Shown: in pieces, positions 44,145 to 54,400 of the stretch
How the letters are laid out: each line of letters opens with the position of its first letter
How positions within the stretch are numbered: the first letter of the stretch is position 1
Source: Micractinium sp. NFX-FRZ
Taxonomy: Eukaryota; Chlorophyta; Trebouxiophyceae; Chlorellales; Chlorellaceae
Assembly (NCBI GenBank): GCA_029339195.1
Contig: JAPTJF010000188.1
Span: forward strand, 45,856 to 109,855
Reading direction: 5' to 3'
DNA: 64,000 bases
Translations under genes and position numbers: made by a program
Notes under the pieces: generated by a model
Told to the model about the DNA's origin: nothing
Database searches by the model: none
The model's input: only the letters and a program-made list of their open reading frames with translations

Positions 44145-46829
44145 ATGCGTATAGACTGCCCGCTGCTGGACGGGCCCGCCACCAGCGCGGCGCGGGACCC
44201 GTGCGGCCTGGAGTCGCTGGGGCTGGCGGAAGGCATGGTGGACAGCTTCCCGCTACCAGCGGTGCACGATGTGAGTACACCGGGGGAGGACGCCGCACCT
44301 GGCGTGGCAATGCCAGGGATCAGTCGAGGCGGCGGCGGCGGCGGGCAGGCGGGCAGGCTGGAGGGCTGCAGGCTTCTTACCTTGTGCCAAGTCACGCCTC
44401 TAACGACAGCGCGGTAGTATCTGATGCAGTGGCAGTTCCAGAGGAAGCAAGAGGGCCTCCATTGTGCGCACCCCACCACTGCACCACCCGCCCGGTCGCC
44501 GCCGACTGCCCCGCTTTCTCTTTGACCCGCCTCTGCCCACTCCCCCACGCACAGATCGATCATTGGACCACGAATGGTCCAGCATGATACTTGGACCTGC
44601 CACCTCATTCCTCACTCTTGTCTGCTACCACTGTTGGCTTGCCGCTGGTGCCCCACCGCAGATTAACTTCTTCGAACGCGAGGTGGTGGAGTATGTGATG
44701 TGACACAGCTTTCGCATTATAGTTGAGTCCTGCCAACCCCGTCAACCTGCTTGCAACCACCCGTTTGCCCCCTCCGCAGATTGACTCTTTTGAGCGCGAG
44801 GTGGTGGAGTATGTGAAGCCCAACCACGGCACCACCACCCTGGGCTTCATCTTCCAGGGGGGAGTGATCATCGCCGTGGACTCGCGCGCATCCCAGGGCT
44901 CCTACATCTGTGAGCTTACATCTGTTGGCTGATTGACCTGATAGCTGGCCTTGCCTGGCCTCCTGCGCGCTGTCGTTTGATCTGGGACTGGGAGTGGGTG
45001 TGTTCAGGGCACCCTTTCCTTTGTCGCGAGGGGGAGGGTCATTGCTGCCGTAGACTCGCGCGCATCGCAGGGATCCTACATCTGTGTGCTGATTTGTGAC
45101 TGCTGGGCCTGCCTGGCTGCCTTGTGGTGTGCTCCATCCTGTGCCCGAGGTCAACGCCTGCGCGCATGCTGCCAGCGCCACCCAGTGCCCGCGCACCTGT
45201 GGACGCCTGGCTGCATGGTCCTGCCCAGCTTCCCGGCTGGCTGCCTGCCTGCCCTGCTCTCGTGTCGCTCCCCGCACCGCACCGTGTCAGATCGGCATCT
45301 CTGTGGCTAACTTGCAACATTCTCCTCTGTCTGTTGTCCCTCGTGCAGCCTCCCAAACCGTGAAGAAGGTGATTGAGATCAACCCGTACCTGCTGGGCAC
45401 GATGGCGGGCGGCGCGGCCGACTGCCAGTTTTGGGAGCGCAACCTGGGGCGGCAGTGCCGCCTGTACGAGCTGAGCAACGGCAAGCGCATCACCGTGAGG
45501 GGGGCGTCCAAGCTGCTGGCCAACACGATGTTCAGCTACCGCGGCATGGGGCTGTCCATGGTGAGTGAGAAGAGCGGGCTGCTGTGTGTGCTGTGCTGCG
45601 CTGCGCTGCGCTGTGCTGCGTTGCGCTGTGCTCTGCTGCGCTGTGCTGTGCTGGCCAACATGGTGTTCAGCTACTGTGGCATGGGACTGTCCATGGTGAG
45701 GCAGGCTGCTGTGCCGTGCCGTGCTGCGCTGTGCTGCGCTGCGCTGTGCCGTGCTGGCCAACGCGATGTTTAGCCACCAGGGTCTGTCCACGGATGGTGC
45801 GTTCTGGTCACATCATGCTGCGCTGCCTGGTCAAGTCAGCGCAGAGTCATGCAGGACGACTGCTGCCGCAGCAGTGAGCAGCAACCAGCCAGACACACAG
45901 CAATGCCCAAGTGGCAGCGTGCGTAACGCCCCTGCTTATGCCGCCGCTGCCCGCCCGGCGCTCTCTTAGCCGGCTGCCCCCCTTCTGTCTGTTCGTTTGC
46001 AGGGCACCTTGGTGGCGTGCTGGGGCCCGGCTCTCTCCTATGTTGGCTCTCTCATCCTCTGCGCCCTCCCTGCTCCCAACATATCTCCCGCAGGGCACCA
46101 TGGTGGCGGGGTGGGACGAGGCGGGCCCAGGCCTGTACTATGTCGACTCTGACGGCCAGCGCACACGCGGCAAGCTCTTCTCCGTGGGATCCGGCAGGTG
46201 GGGCCATGGGGCCAGACAAGGTGCACCACTGGGCAGCTGAGCGCTCACTCTCACCCCTCCCACCATCCCGGGCGCTCCCTTCGCCCATGTGGCCCCAACC
46301 TCCGCTCTCCTGCCTGTCAACCCATGCAGCCTGTATGCCTACGGTGTGCTGGATGAGGGCTACCGCTGGGACCTGAGCGTTGACGAGGCGGTGGAGCTGG
46401 GGCAGCGCTCCATCTACCACGCCACGTTCCGGGATGCCGCGTCGGGAGGAACCGTGTCGGGTGAGTGGGCCGAGGCTGGTGTGGCGGGTGCCGTCCAGGA
46501 TTTCATACTTGTATGTTGTGTTGCCGCGCACGGATGGGCTGACAGGCAAGGGATCAAGGCTGCACGGGGCCGCACTTCTTGTGCAGGCATGCCTGCCTGC
46601 TCTGCCTCCTACCACTGGTGGGCCCCTCCCCCATTCCCCACCCCTACACCCCTTCTCTCCATCACACCACCTCGCCCCCCTCCTCCTCCGCCCCCCCCAT
46701 GCAGTGTACCACGTCACCCAGGCTGGGTGGACCAAGGTGCGGGGCGAGGATGTTGGGGAGCTGCACTTCAAGTACTACACGCAGCCAGAGAACCACCCGT
46801 GCAACTCGGTGGACCCTCTGGCCCTCTGA
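44145..46829 (+). CDS. 20S proteasome subunit beta5, chymotrypsin-like (PSMB5/PBE homologue)
   Basis: Catalytic threonine protease of the 20S core, cleaving after hydrophobic residues. Six exons close in frame to 275 residues: 44145-44270, 44780-44909, 45349-45560, 46094-46197, 46330-46460, 46705-46829. The propeptide ends at NHG before Thr60, which becomes Thr1 of the mature enzyme (TTTLGF). In mature numbering Asp17, Lys33 and the beta5-specific Met45 (NPYLLGTM) are all present, and [24 protein letters not shown] and YHVTQAGW follow in order. The C-terminal extension is short. Introns 1, 2 and 3 contain copies of exon 2, exon 3 and exon 4 edges. Confidence 0.96.
44662..44703 (+). repeat. 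Pseudo-exon copy of the 5' edge of proteasome beta5 exon 2 with a stop
   Basis: Preceded by CACCGCAG and in the same phase as exon 2, it reads [13 protein letters not shown] then TGA, against [13 protein letters not shown] in the genuine exon 118 bases downstream. Splicing to it would end translation before the catalytic threonine. Confidence 0.88.
45028..45092 (+). repeat. Intronic echo of the 3' edge of proteasome beta5 exon 2
   Basis: Copies about 44860-44917 ([11 protein letters not shown] and donor) roughly 173 bases downstream, with about ten changes. Confidence 0.85.
45646..45785 (+). repeat. Two intronic echoes of the 3' edge of proteasome beta5 exon 3
   Basis: The segment 45517-45566 ([16 protein letters not shown] and donor) recurs at about 45651-45702 with an intact GTGAG donor, and again, more decayed, from 45754. 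The stretch between consists of CTGCGCTGTGCTG-type short repeats. Confidence 0.88.
45995..46030 (+). repeat. Intronic echo of the 5' edge of proteasome beta5 exon 4
   Basis: Acceptor plus a GTLVAC-like reading, copying the exon start at 46094 (GTMVAG) about 90 bases upstream of it. Confidence 0.75.
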
Positions 46830-47298
46830 GGCCGCTAAAGCTGCGCTATCAGCACCGGTAGGCAAGGTGGCACTGAAGGCGGCGCCGGGCGGCGCACCCA
46901 ACCCTGCGCACTCGCACACGGCGGGCGACGTATGTGTGCGCAGCTCCCCTGTACTGTTGCTCTCCTGCGCTGGTGCCCTTGCCTGTTTGTAACCTTCCTT
47001 CAAAGCTCGCGAAAGAAAGAGTCAGGGGAACAAGGGTAGTCGAGGATTGTATAGGAAACACAGTTCAAAGTGTTGAAACGAAGCAACATTTTCAGGAGCT
47101 AACACTGGGAGAAAAATTGACAAATATCACACAAAACTGCCAGGTGAAGGCGCTAGGGCACCGTGCTGTATCCTACGGCTGTCCAAATGCGCCGCTGTGC
47201 TGCCATAGCTTCAGAGCGCCACCATACAGTGGTGGTGCCCGCTCAGTTCCTTGTCACCTCTCACCTCTCTCTCGTGCTGCCAGGCTGAGCTCTCCAAA
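46830..47298. other. Convergent 3' region between proteasome beta5 and amylase A
   Basis: No coding exon. A + strand TGTAA at 46987-46991 fits the end of the proteasome transcript. The stretch 47000-47160 is less GC-rich than the surroundings. No minus-strand TGTAA was seen for the amylase. Confidence 0.5.
46987..46991 (+). terminator. Putative poly(A) signal TGTAA of proteasome beta5
   Basis: Chlorophyte-type signal about 160 bases after the stop codon. Confidence 0.6.
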
Positions 47299-50200
47299 TC
47301 ACTGCCCCTTGATCCACACCGCGTAGTCCTGCCCGCTGGCCGCCAGGCTCCACCCCTCCTCCTTGCGGGGCACCAGGTTGGCGGGCATGTCGAAGCGGGG
47401 GCCCAGCTTGACGGTGACGGCGCCGTTGCAGCGGGCCACATACATGTCGCGCTCAGCGGCCAGGATCTCTAGCTTGCTGTCGGCTCGGATGCCCGCCCGC
47501 TGCCGCACGCCGATCTGTGGGACGGAAGGTGATCAAGGCATACGGTCGGGGTGGGCATGCAATACAGGCGTTTGCTGAGGCTTCCATCCGGCAGCAGCTG
47601 GCAGCAACGCTGTCCGTTGCCCTACCTCCCCTTGTTGTTGAGGCCCCCGCCCCCACCCCACCCCACCCCATGGGCAGGGCCACGCACCAGATCAAGAATG
47701 GTCTTCTTCAGCGCGGCATCCTCCGCAAGGTGCTCCCAGAAGATGCAGGGGATGCCGGGGTGCCTGCAGTGCGGGTGGACAGAGCGGCATGAGAGCAGGG
47801 GTCGCGGGCAGCAGTGATGGGTGCAAAACCTGCTGGCATTCCTGCCTTTCAGACTTGCACCTGGCCAGCCCCGACCAGCTGGGTTCACTCACGTGAGAAT
47901 GTATGCGTAGCCCAGCGCCAGGAAGCCACGAGGGAAGGGCCAGTGCTGCGGGACGTGGCAGGCCAGGGTTTGAAGGTTGCTGTGCGGTGCATGGAAGGGT
48001 GCTGGGCGGGGGCAGTCACGAGCAGCTGATGCATGGCAGACCAGGGGTAGTGCTTAAGCCGCAGGAGGCAGGGGGGGTCAGCTGCCCCAAAGGCCCCCGC
48101 GCTGCCTACCGCCCTTCCCCACCTGCTGCGTGGACCCCGTGTCGTGGTTGTCCACAAAGGTGCAGGCGCGCTCCGGCCACCAGCCGATCAGCCCAGAGGC
48201 CTTGCCCTGCCCATCACGCAGGCGGTCGTACTCGTGGTGCTTGATGGCCTCCTGCCAAAGAGAGCAGGGGGCAGCGGGTGAAAGGTGAGCCAACATGATT
48301 ATATGCTAGTCTGGCAGTGCTATGCAGCCGACGCAGCGTGGTGCAGCACGGCATTCTGCACCTGCCACAGGTGCTGCACCAAGGACTGGCGGCTCTGGCA
48401 TGTGCCTGCACGCGTTGTTTGTTCCCTGTCCTGCAATGCGCACCGCCCGTTCTACGCCACCCCGCCCGCCCCCGCACCTGCAGCTGCCCCTTGGTGATGA
48501 AGTCGAATGCGCAGCAGTGCTTGGCATCGCGCAGCCAGTCGCGGAAGCGCCCCCGTGCGGCGTCCTGGTTGTACTCCAAATGGGAGTTGTTCCACCTGTG
48601 GGGGAGGGGAGGGCCAGTCACGTCATGTCGGAAGAAGGGTCGATCGGAATTCAATGCAAAGAGGTGAGCATGGTAAGAGCAGCGACGGTGGGAAGCCTTG
48701 CGATGTGGTCCGGACAAAGGCCGGAACGCGGTGGGTGGTGCCCGCCGGTCTCCCGGAGCTGGCATGCGGGGAATCGCGCGTGGCGAGCACTCACTGGAGG
48801 TCCAGGAACAGCTCTCCCACGCTGAAGGCCTGCCCCCCCACCGTGCGCTCCACATACTCAGCGGTGAACCGGGGGTGGTAGCCCTGCGGGGAGGTGGGTG
48901 GTGATGGGGGAGCGATGGGACAGGGGGTGCTACCTGGCACAGGCACAGGCAGGCAGCGGCACCTGTGGCCAACATCTCCTCGCCCGCCCACACACTATGC
49001 ACCACACCCCTGAAAATTTCGCTCACACGCCCCCACAGGCATCACCCACCTTGACGAAATCGAAGCGCCAGCCCTCAAAGCCCACGGTGAGGCGCAGCCA
49101 GTTGAGCCAGTCCACCAGCGAGTCGCGCACCTCTTGGTTGGTGTGGTCCAGGTCTGTGGGCGAGGGGTGCAAGCACAGGGGTGAGGAAAGTGAGCAGAGA
49201 ACAGCGGGCACATCGGACACATATATGCTGGTAGAGGCTACCGGTGCCACAGCAGCATTGATCGACTGGCGCAGAAGGCCGTCAATCTCCCACACCTGGT
49301 GCCGGTCCATAATCGTCGCCGGTGTCGGGCTGCCCCTGGCCCCAGAAGGTGGGATCGTTTCCCGCGATGGCCCAGCGCCCCCAGGCAATCGACTTGCCAG
49401 GGTGCTGGATGTTGTCTCTGCAGCGGGGGAAGATAGGGAGGGAACAGGTGGGCTGCCAGCAGGTTGGCGCCGGTGGTGGGCAGCATGGAGGGGCAACGTT
49501 GGCAGTCTGCCCTGCATCCGGCCCCATCTTCCGTGTTCATTCCGTCCTCACCAGCCCACACCCACCGGTATATGTTCCAGGCGCCATGCTCGTCCTGCGC
49601 GTCGGCGCACCGGTGATTTATTACGATGTCGGCCACCGGTCTGTGGGTAGGGAGATGAATGGGCTGTGGGGTGGGCAGGGTCACCGCCCGCGGGCCGCCC
49701 GTGTTGGCGGGTGGTGCATGTGCCAAATAAGCAGGTGGAGGCGCCACCCCTCTTGCTCTCACCCCAACCCCTCCCATGTGCCCCAGCAGCCCTGCTCACC
49801 GTATGCCCGCCCGCAGCAGCTCGGCGCACAGGTCGCGCAGCTCCTGTGCGGTGCCGTACTGGGAGTCAAGTTGGTACAGCTGGGAGGGCAGGTAGCCCTG
49901 GGTGCTGACACTGTGAGGTGGGGCAGGTTTGAAAGGGGGCCGTAAGAGCAGGAGAGGGCAGGAAGCGATGTGGGTGCTAGCCAAGAAGGGCCAAGGCAAC
50001 CTCCGCGCTGTCTCGGGGTGCCTGCCGCCAGCACCCACCTGCTCAACTGCGCCAGCACCCACATGGTGGCCCCAGCACCCACCTGCTCGACGGCGGCGGC
50101 AGCCAGATGTGCGTGATGCCAGCGCGCGCCAGAGACGGCACCTGCTCACGCAGCGTCCGCCACCAGCGTCGCCCCTCCCAAGACTGCCAGCCAAAGCCTG

Positions 50201-50554
50201 CAGTGAGATGGAAGAGCAGGCGGCGCCGGTGTGGGGTGCGGCAGGGAACGACTGGACACACCGCAGCGGCGGTTGCAAGTTTGCTGCCTGGCGCAGCCTG
50301 GCTAGCTGGAACATCGAGGCGCGTTCAGTCGACTGCGCAGAACACTTGCCTTCAAGCAGGACAGTCTGAGCCAGCTCCAGCGGCGGCGGGCGGATGGCCT
50401 GCAGAGCGTCCTCGTCGGTGCTCCCGTCGCTGAATTGAAAGGCTCGGGTTCAGGGCCCGGTTGCTGCCTTTCGTGGGCGTGGCACCCGCCTCGGAGCGAG
50501 GAGCGGGCGCGCAGGCCGGGGCGCGGCCACGGTGCGCAAGCCGGCGGCAGCCAT
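47299..50554 (-). CDS. Plant-type alpha-amylase, GH13, copy A (probably plastid-targeted)
   Basis: Endo-hydrolysis of alpha-1,4 glucan bonds; the N-terminus suggests action on plastid starch. Exons on the minus strand: first exon from 50554 (end unresolved), then 50398-50350, 50197-50083, 49910-49800, 49640-49566, 49417-49296, 49153-49050, 48883-48795, 48595-48478, 48251-48123, 47945-47893, 47763-47688, 47514-47299; the last twelve join in frame to 418 residues. Motifs in order: [54 protein letters not shown] (nucleophile Asp), SVGE (acid/base Glu), [10 protein letters not shown] (third Asp), GYAYILTHPGIPC and the beta-sheet C-terminal domain ending YAVWIKGQ. The first exon ([20 protein letters not shown]) is transit-peptide-like and needs a phase-0 donor; the candidates are weak. 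The intron after the second exon starts GCAAGT. No starch-binding module is present. Confidence 0.9.
50030..50090 (-). repeat. Echoes of the donor of amylase A exon 3
   Basis: The exon end plus donor (+ strand CAGCACCCACCTGCTC) occurs at about 50074-50089, again at 50030-50045 and partly at 50052-50064: a short tandem array at one exon edge. Confidence 0.7.
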
Positions 50555-50735
50555 GTTCTCTCGAATGAATCTAAACTTGTAATTGAGTACAGCGAATAAT
50601 GCGAACAAGCGGCTGCGGTTGGGGCGCCTAACTGACGATGCGGCGGCCACCTGGCGCTACCTGGTGCCGCCGCCGCTCTTGGTGGGGGCCGTTTTTTGGT
50701 GGGCCTGCAGCGTCAGCGGGGCCCCTGCCTGCCAG

Positions 50736-50773
50736 GCAGTGCAGTGCAGTGCAGTGCAGTGCAGTGCAGTGCA
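50736..50773. repeat. GCAGT pentanucleotide microsatellite
   Basis: Seven perfect GCAGT units followed by GCA, in the promoter-proximal side of amylase A. Confidence 0.9.
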
Positions 50774-50822
50774 GGCACCAAAGCTTATACCGCAAGAAGA
50801 CCCCTCCGCTGCTATATCAGAT

Positions 50823-50827
50823 TTACA
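50823..50827 (-). terminator. Putative poly(A) signal TGTAA of amylase B
   Basis: TTACA on the + strand, about 580 bases past the amylase B stop codon. Confidence 0.45.
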
Positions 50828-51405
50828 TCAGACGAGCTTGGCGGACAGCCAACCGACAGCGGCAGGAAGCGCAGCGCTCAATGGCGCAGGCGGGGTGGCT
50901 GGAGTGCAGGGGTGAAAATCCAAGCAGGGAGTGCAAGGAGCAGAAAGCAACACCCTGGCCGTTGGTACACTACAAGCACGCGTTGTAACAAAAGGTTGGG
51001 CAGGGTGCAGAAGGGGGAACCTTGCCAAAAATAGCAGCGGCGGCCAGGAGGAAGTCGGGGCGCGGCACTTCATTCGGCACGTGCAACCCTCGGATACGGG
51101 GGACGTAGAAAAAACCGGGCAGTGGGGTACAGGGGTCAATAATACGGGAGGTGCGGAGGGCAAAGGGAGGTACACTGGGAAATGCAGCTGGGTCTCAACA
51201 TGAGGTGGGACAACGGTGCCGTGGCAAGGCATGGCAGACCGCATGGTTGTTGGGTGCGCGTGATTCCAACAGGGGAGGGAGAAGGAACAGGATGAACGGC
51301 ACTAGGTACGTAGGAAGGGAACGAGGGTGCTTCGTGCAGCCCGCGCTTGCGGAGCACGCGGATGCACGCGCCGGCGGGCCTGTCTGCTAACATGCATGCA
51401 CGCCG

Positions 51406-54400
51406 CTACTCTTCGTGCTGCCCGCAGCGGTCCAAATTGATCCACACCGCGAAGTCCTGCCCGCTGGCCGCCAGGCTCCACCCCTCCTCCTTGCGGGGCA
51501 CCAGGTTGGCGGGCATGTCGAAGCGGGGGCCCAGCTTGACGGTGACGGCGCCGTTGCAGCGGGCCACATACATGTCGCGCTCGGCGGCCAGGATCTCCAG
51601 CTTGCTGTCGGCGCGGATGCCCGCACGCTGCCGCACCGCCACCTGTTGTGGAAATGAGTGGCGCGCGCAAGAAAAGGGGCGGCCGGTGAGAGGATGAGTA
51701 TGAGTGCGCGTGCTGCACCGAATGGGCCATGCCAAGCAAGGGAGACTTACCTGCTGCTTCACTGCTGCACAGGGCCACCGTTGTCCTCTCCTTCCCCTGT
51801 TCACCTGCCTCCCCTCGCCTCATGTATCTTACACTTCCGATGCCGTCGCCGACCAGCCCTCCCCACTGCGCCCTCCCCTGCCCCCGGTCATGCCCCCAGC
51901 TCCTGCCCTGCACACCCGCTCACCAGCTTGTTGATCTGGTCAGCCAGCCCCCAGTCAAAGTGGTGCTCCCAGAAGAGGCAGGGGACGCCTGGGTGGCTGC
52001 AGGGAGCAGGAGCGGGGCAGGCAAAGAGCACAAGATTGAGGGCAGGGCAGGCAGGGGCTTCATTTGGCGGCACCTGCGCCGGCACAGGCTGGCCTGGCAG
52101 GGTGGGGCAGCGGCTGCTGAGCAGCCCAGTGCTTCGGCTGGCGGGACAGAGCAGGGGCGGAGCAGGGGCAGAGGGGCGCTGTGGTCCTGGTGCTCATGGC
52201 ACGGCAGAGGGTCACATCATGCCAGCTAGACAGGCGCACTCACGTGAGGATGTATGCATAGCCCAGCATCACGTGGGAGCGTGGGAAGGGCCAGTGCTGC
52301 GGGGAGAGCAGAAAATGGGGGGCGGGGCGCAGTGGGAGCGCTGCCATGTGGACAAGGGCAGGAGGCCGCTAGGGTCGGGTTAACAGTGTCTGGTGCGCTA
52401 CCTGAGTGCCTGGCCGCACTGCGTGGAATGGTCTGCAAGAGGCTGGCGCTGCGACCTCATGAGTTTTAAGCAAGCGGACTGACAGGAAGCCCAGCCCTTC
52501 CCCACCTGCTGCGTGGACCCCGTGTCGTGGTTGTCCACAAAGGTGCAGGCGCGGTCCGGCCACCAGCCAATCAGACCAGGAGCCTTGCCTTTGCTGTCGC
52601 GCAGCCGGTCGTACTGTGTGTGCTTCACAGCCTCCTGCAGTACCACGCAAAAGGGGCAGGGTGAGAGGGCGGGCAAAGGGCCGCTCCATCCTGACATGCT
52701 GCGGCAGCATGTCAGGATGTCAGGCAGGGCAGCCTACGACCTGTGCCTGTGCTACCATTCAGCATGTGCCCACCTCGTCCTGCTGCGGCACCCTGCTATG
52801 CCTCCCCTCGTCCTGCCGCAGTGTCCTGCTAAGCCCCACCTCGGCGCATTGCTGTGCCCCCACCTCGTCCTACCGCGGCGCCCTGCTGTGCCGCACAGCT
52901 CCCCTGCCGCACACTTGCCCTGGCCCGTTCTGAAAATCCCGTGAAAAAGACGGAAAAAGCAAGGGCGTGCAGCACCCACCTGCAGGATTCCCTTGGTGAC
53001 AAAGTCGAACAGCGTGGTGTCCTGCGCCTTCTTGATGTAGTCAACCAGCTTCTGGCGGGCTGCGGGAGGGTGATGGGAGGCAGGGGTGGTGGCAGGGGCG
53101 GGGGGGCGGATGTGAAAAGGGGAGCGGGCACCAGGGGGCGCTCAAAAGAACAGACAGAAACCAACATCTGTAAGTGCAGATCTTGGGGCTGAGCCTCAAG
53201 GTGTGAGCTCTCCTGCATCCTGGCTGCAGTCGAGGAGAGGGGCGCCTGCTGTCTTTCCAGGGCAGACCGGGGAGCAAAACCGCAGAAGACATGCCGACCC
53301 AAAAAGGGGGGTTGTCGACCGGATAGCGCAACCACCCGCGTCGCGGTTCTATCCAGGTGGCTGTCACACCACTGAGATGGCTGAACACACCCCCCAGGCC
53401 CATGTCCTGCTGCTGCTGCACGCTTGCCTGGTTGCAGTCCAGGTTGCTGTCCTGCCAAGACAGGCGGGGCGCAACACCCGTACAAGAAGTGACAACCGAA
53501 ACCGAAACCAGGTAAAAAGCGGATGTTTGCACAGACAGCAGTAACCTGCAAGCAGTGGACACACGTCACACACCCCAACGATAGCTGCACCCGCTTGCCT
53601 GCGTCCTGGTTGTAGTCCAGGTGGCTGTCCTGCCAGCGCAGGTCCACAAAGTTCTCGCCCACGTGGAACACGTCAGCACCAATGGTGCGCTCAATATACC
53701 TGGGGAGGGGCGGGGGCATTTTGAGGAGAGGGTGGGGAGGGCAGGGTGTGGGGCCGGCAGTGCGAGGAGGGCGGGGAGGACAGCGGGAGGCCGGCAGTGT
53801 GAGGAGGGTGGGGAGGACAGTGGGAGGAGGGTAGGTGTGCGTGCATGTGAGCAACACACAGAGCGCCGAGGGTGCACTCCCAGAGGGGCGCCTGGCAGGC
53901 AGGCAGGCAGCCAGGCGGGTCCCTCTCACTCACTCTTTGCAGTACTCTGGCGCGTATCCCCGCACGAAGTCGAAGCGCCAGCCTTCGAAGCCGATGTCGT
54001 GCTGCAGCCAGCTGAGCCAGTCGACCAGGCAGTCGCGCAGCTCCTTGTTGTGATGGTCCAGGTCTGCAGCAGTGCGGGGAGAAAGGGATGGCTGGGTGAG
54101 CAAGCGTGAGGGGAAGGAATGGATGAGGCAATGAGGTGTTGTGGTGGTCCAGGTCTGCAGCACCGTAACAGGGGGGAGGCATACTGCAGCACCGTAACAG
54201 GGGGGAGGGATGGTTGAGGGGGCCAGGTGTTGCAGCAGCCCAGGTGTGCAACAACATGGCAATGCGGGAATGATATAGGCAGTCAGGGCCTGGGGTAGGG
54301 GGGGCACATCCAGGTGTGCAGCAGTATGAGGAAGGAGGAGAGGATGGGGAAAGCGGGGCCAGGGGGAGCACCCGGGGTCGCCGCAAGCGCAGAGATGGCG

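Larger units (their letters stand above)
50555..51405. other. Spacer between the amylase genes
   Basis: Contains the promoter of amylase A and the 3' UTR of amylase B (both minus strand). A GCAGT pentanucleotide array is at 50736-50773 and a minus-strand TGTAA at 50823-50827. The stretch 50900-51350 is purine-rich on the + strand and has no recognisable exon. Confidence 0.55.
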
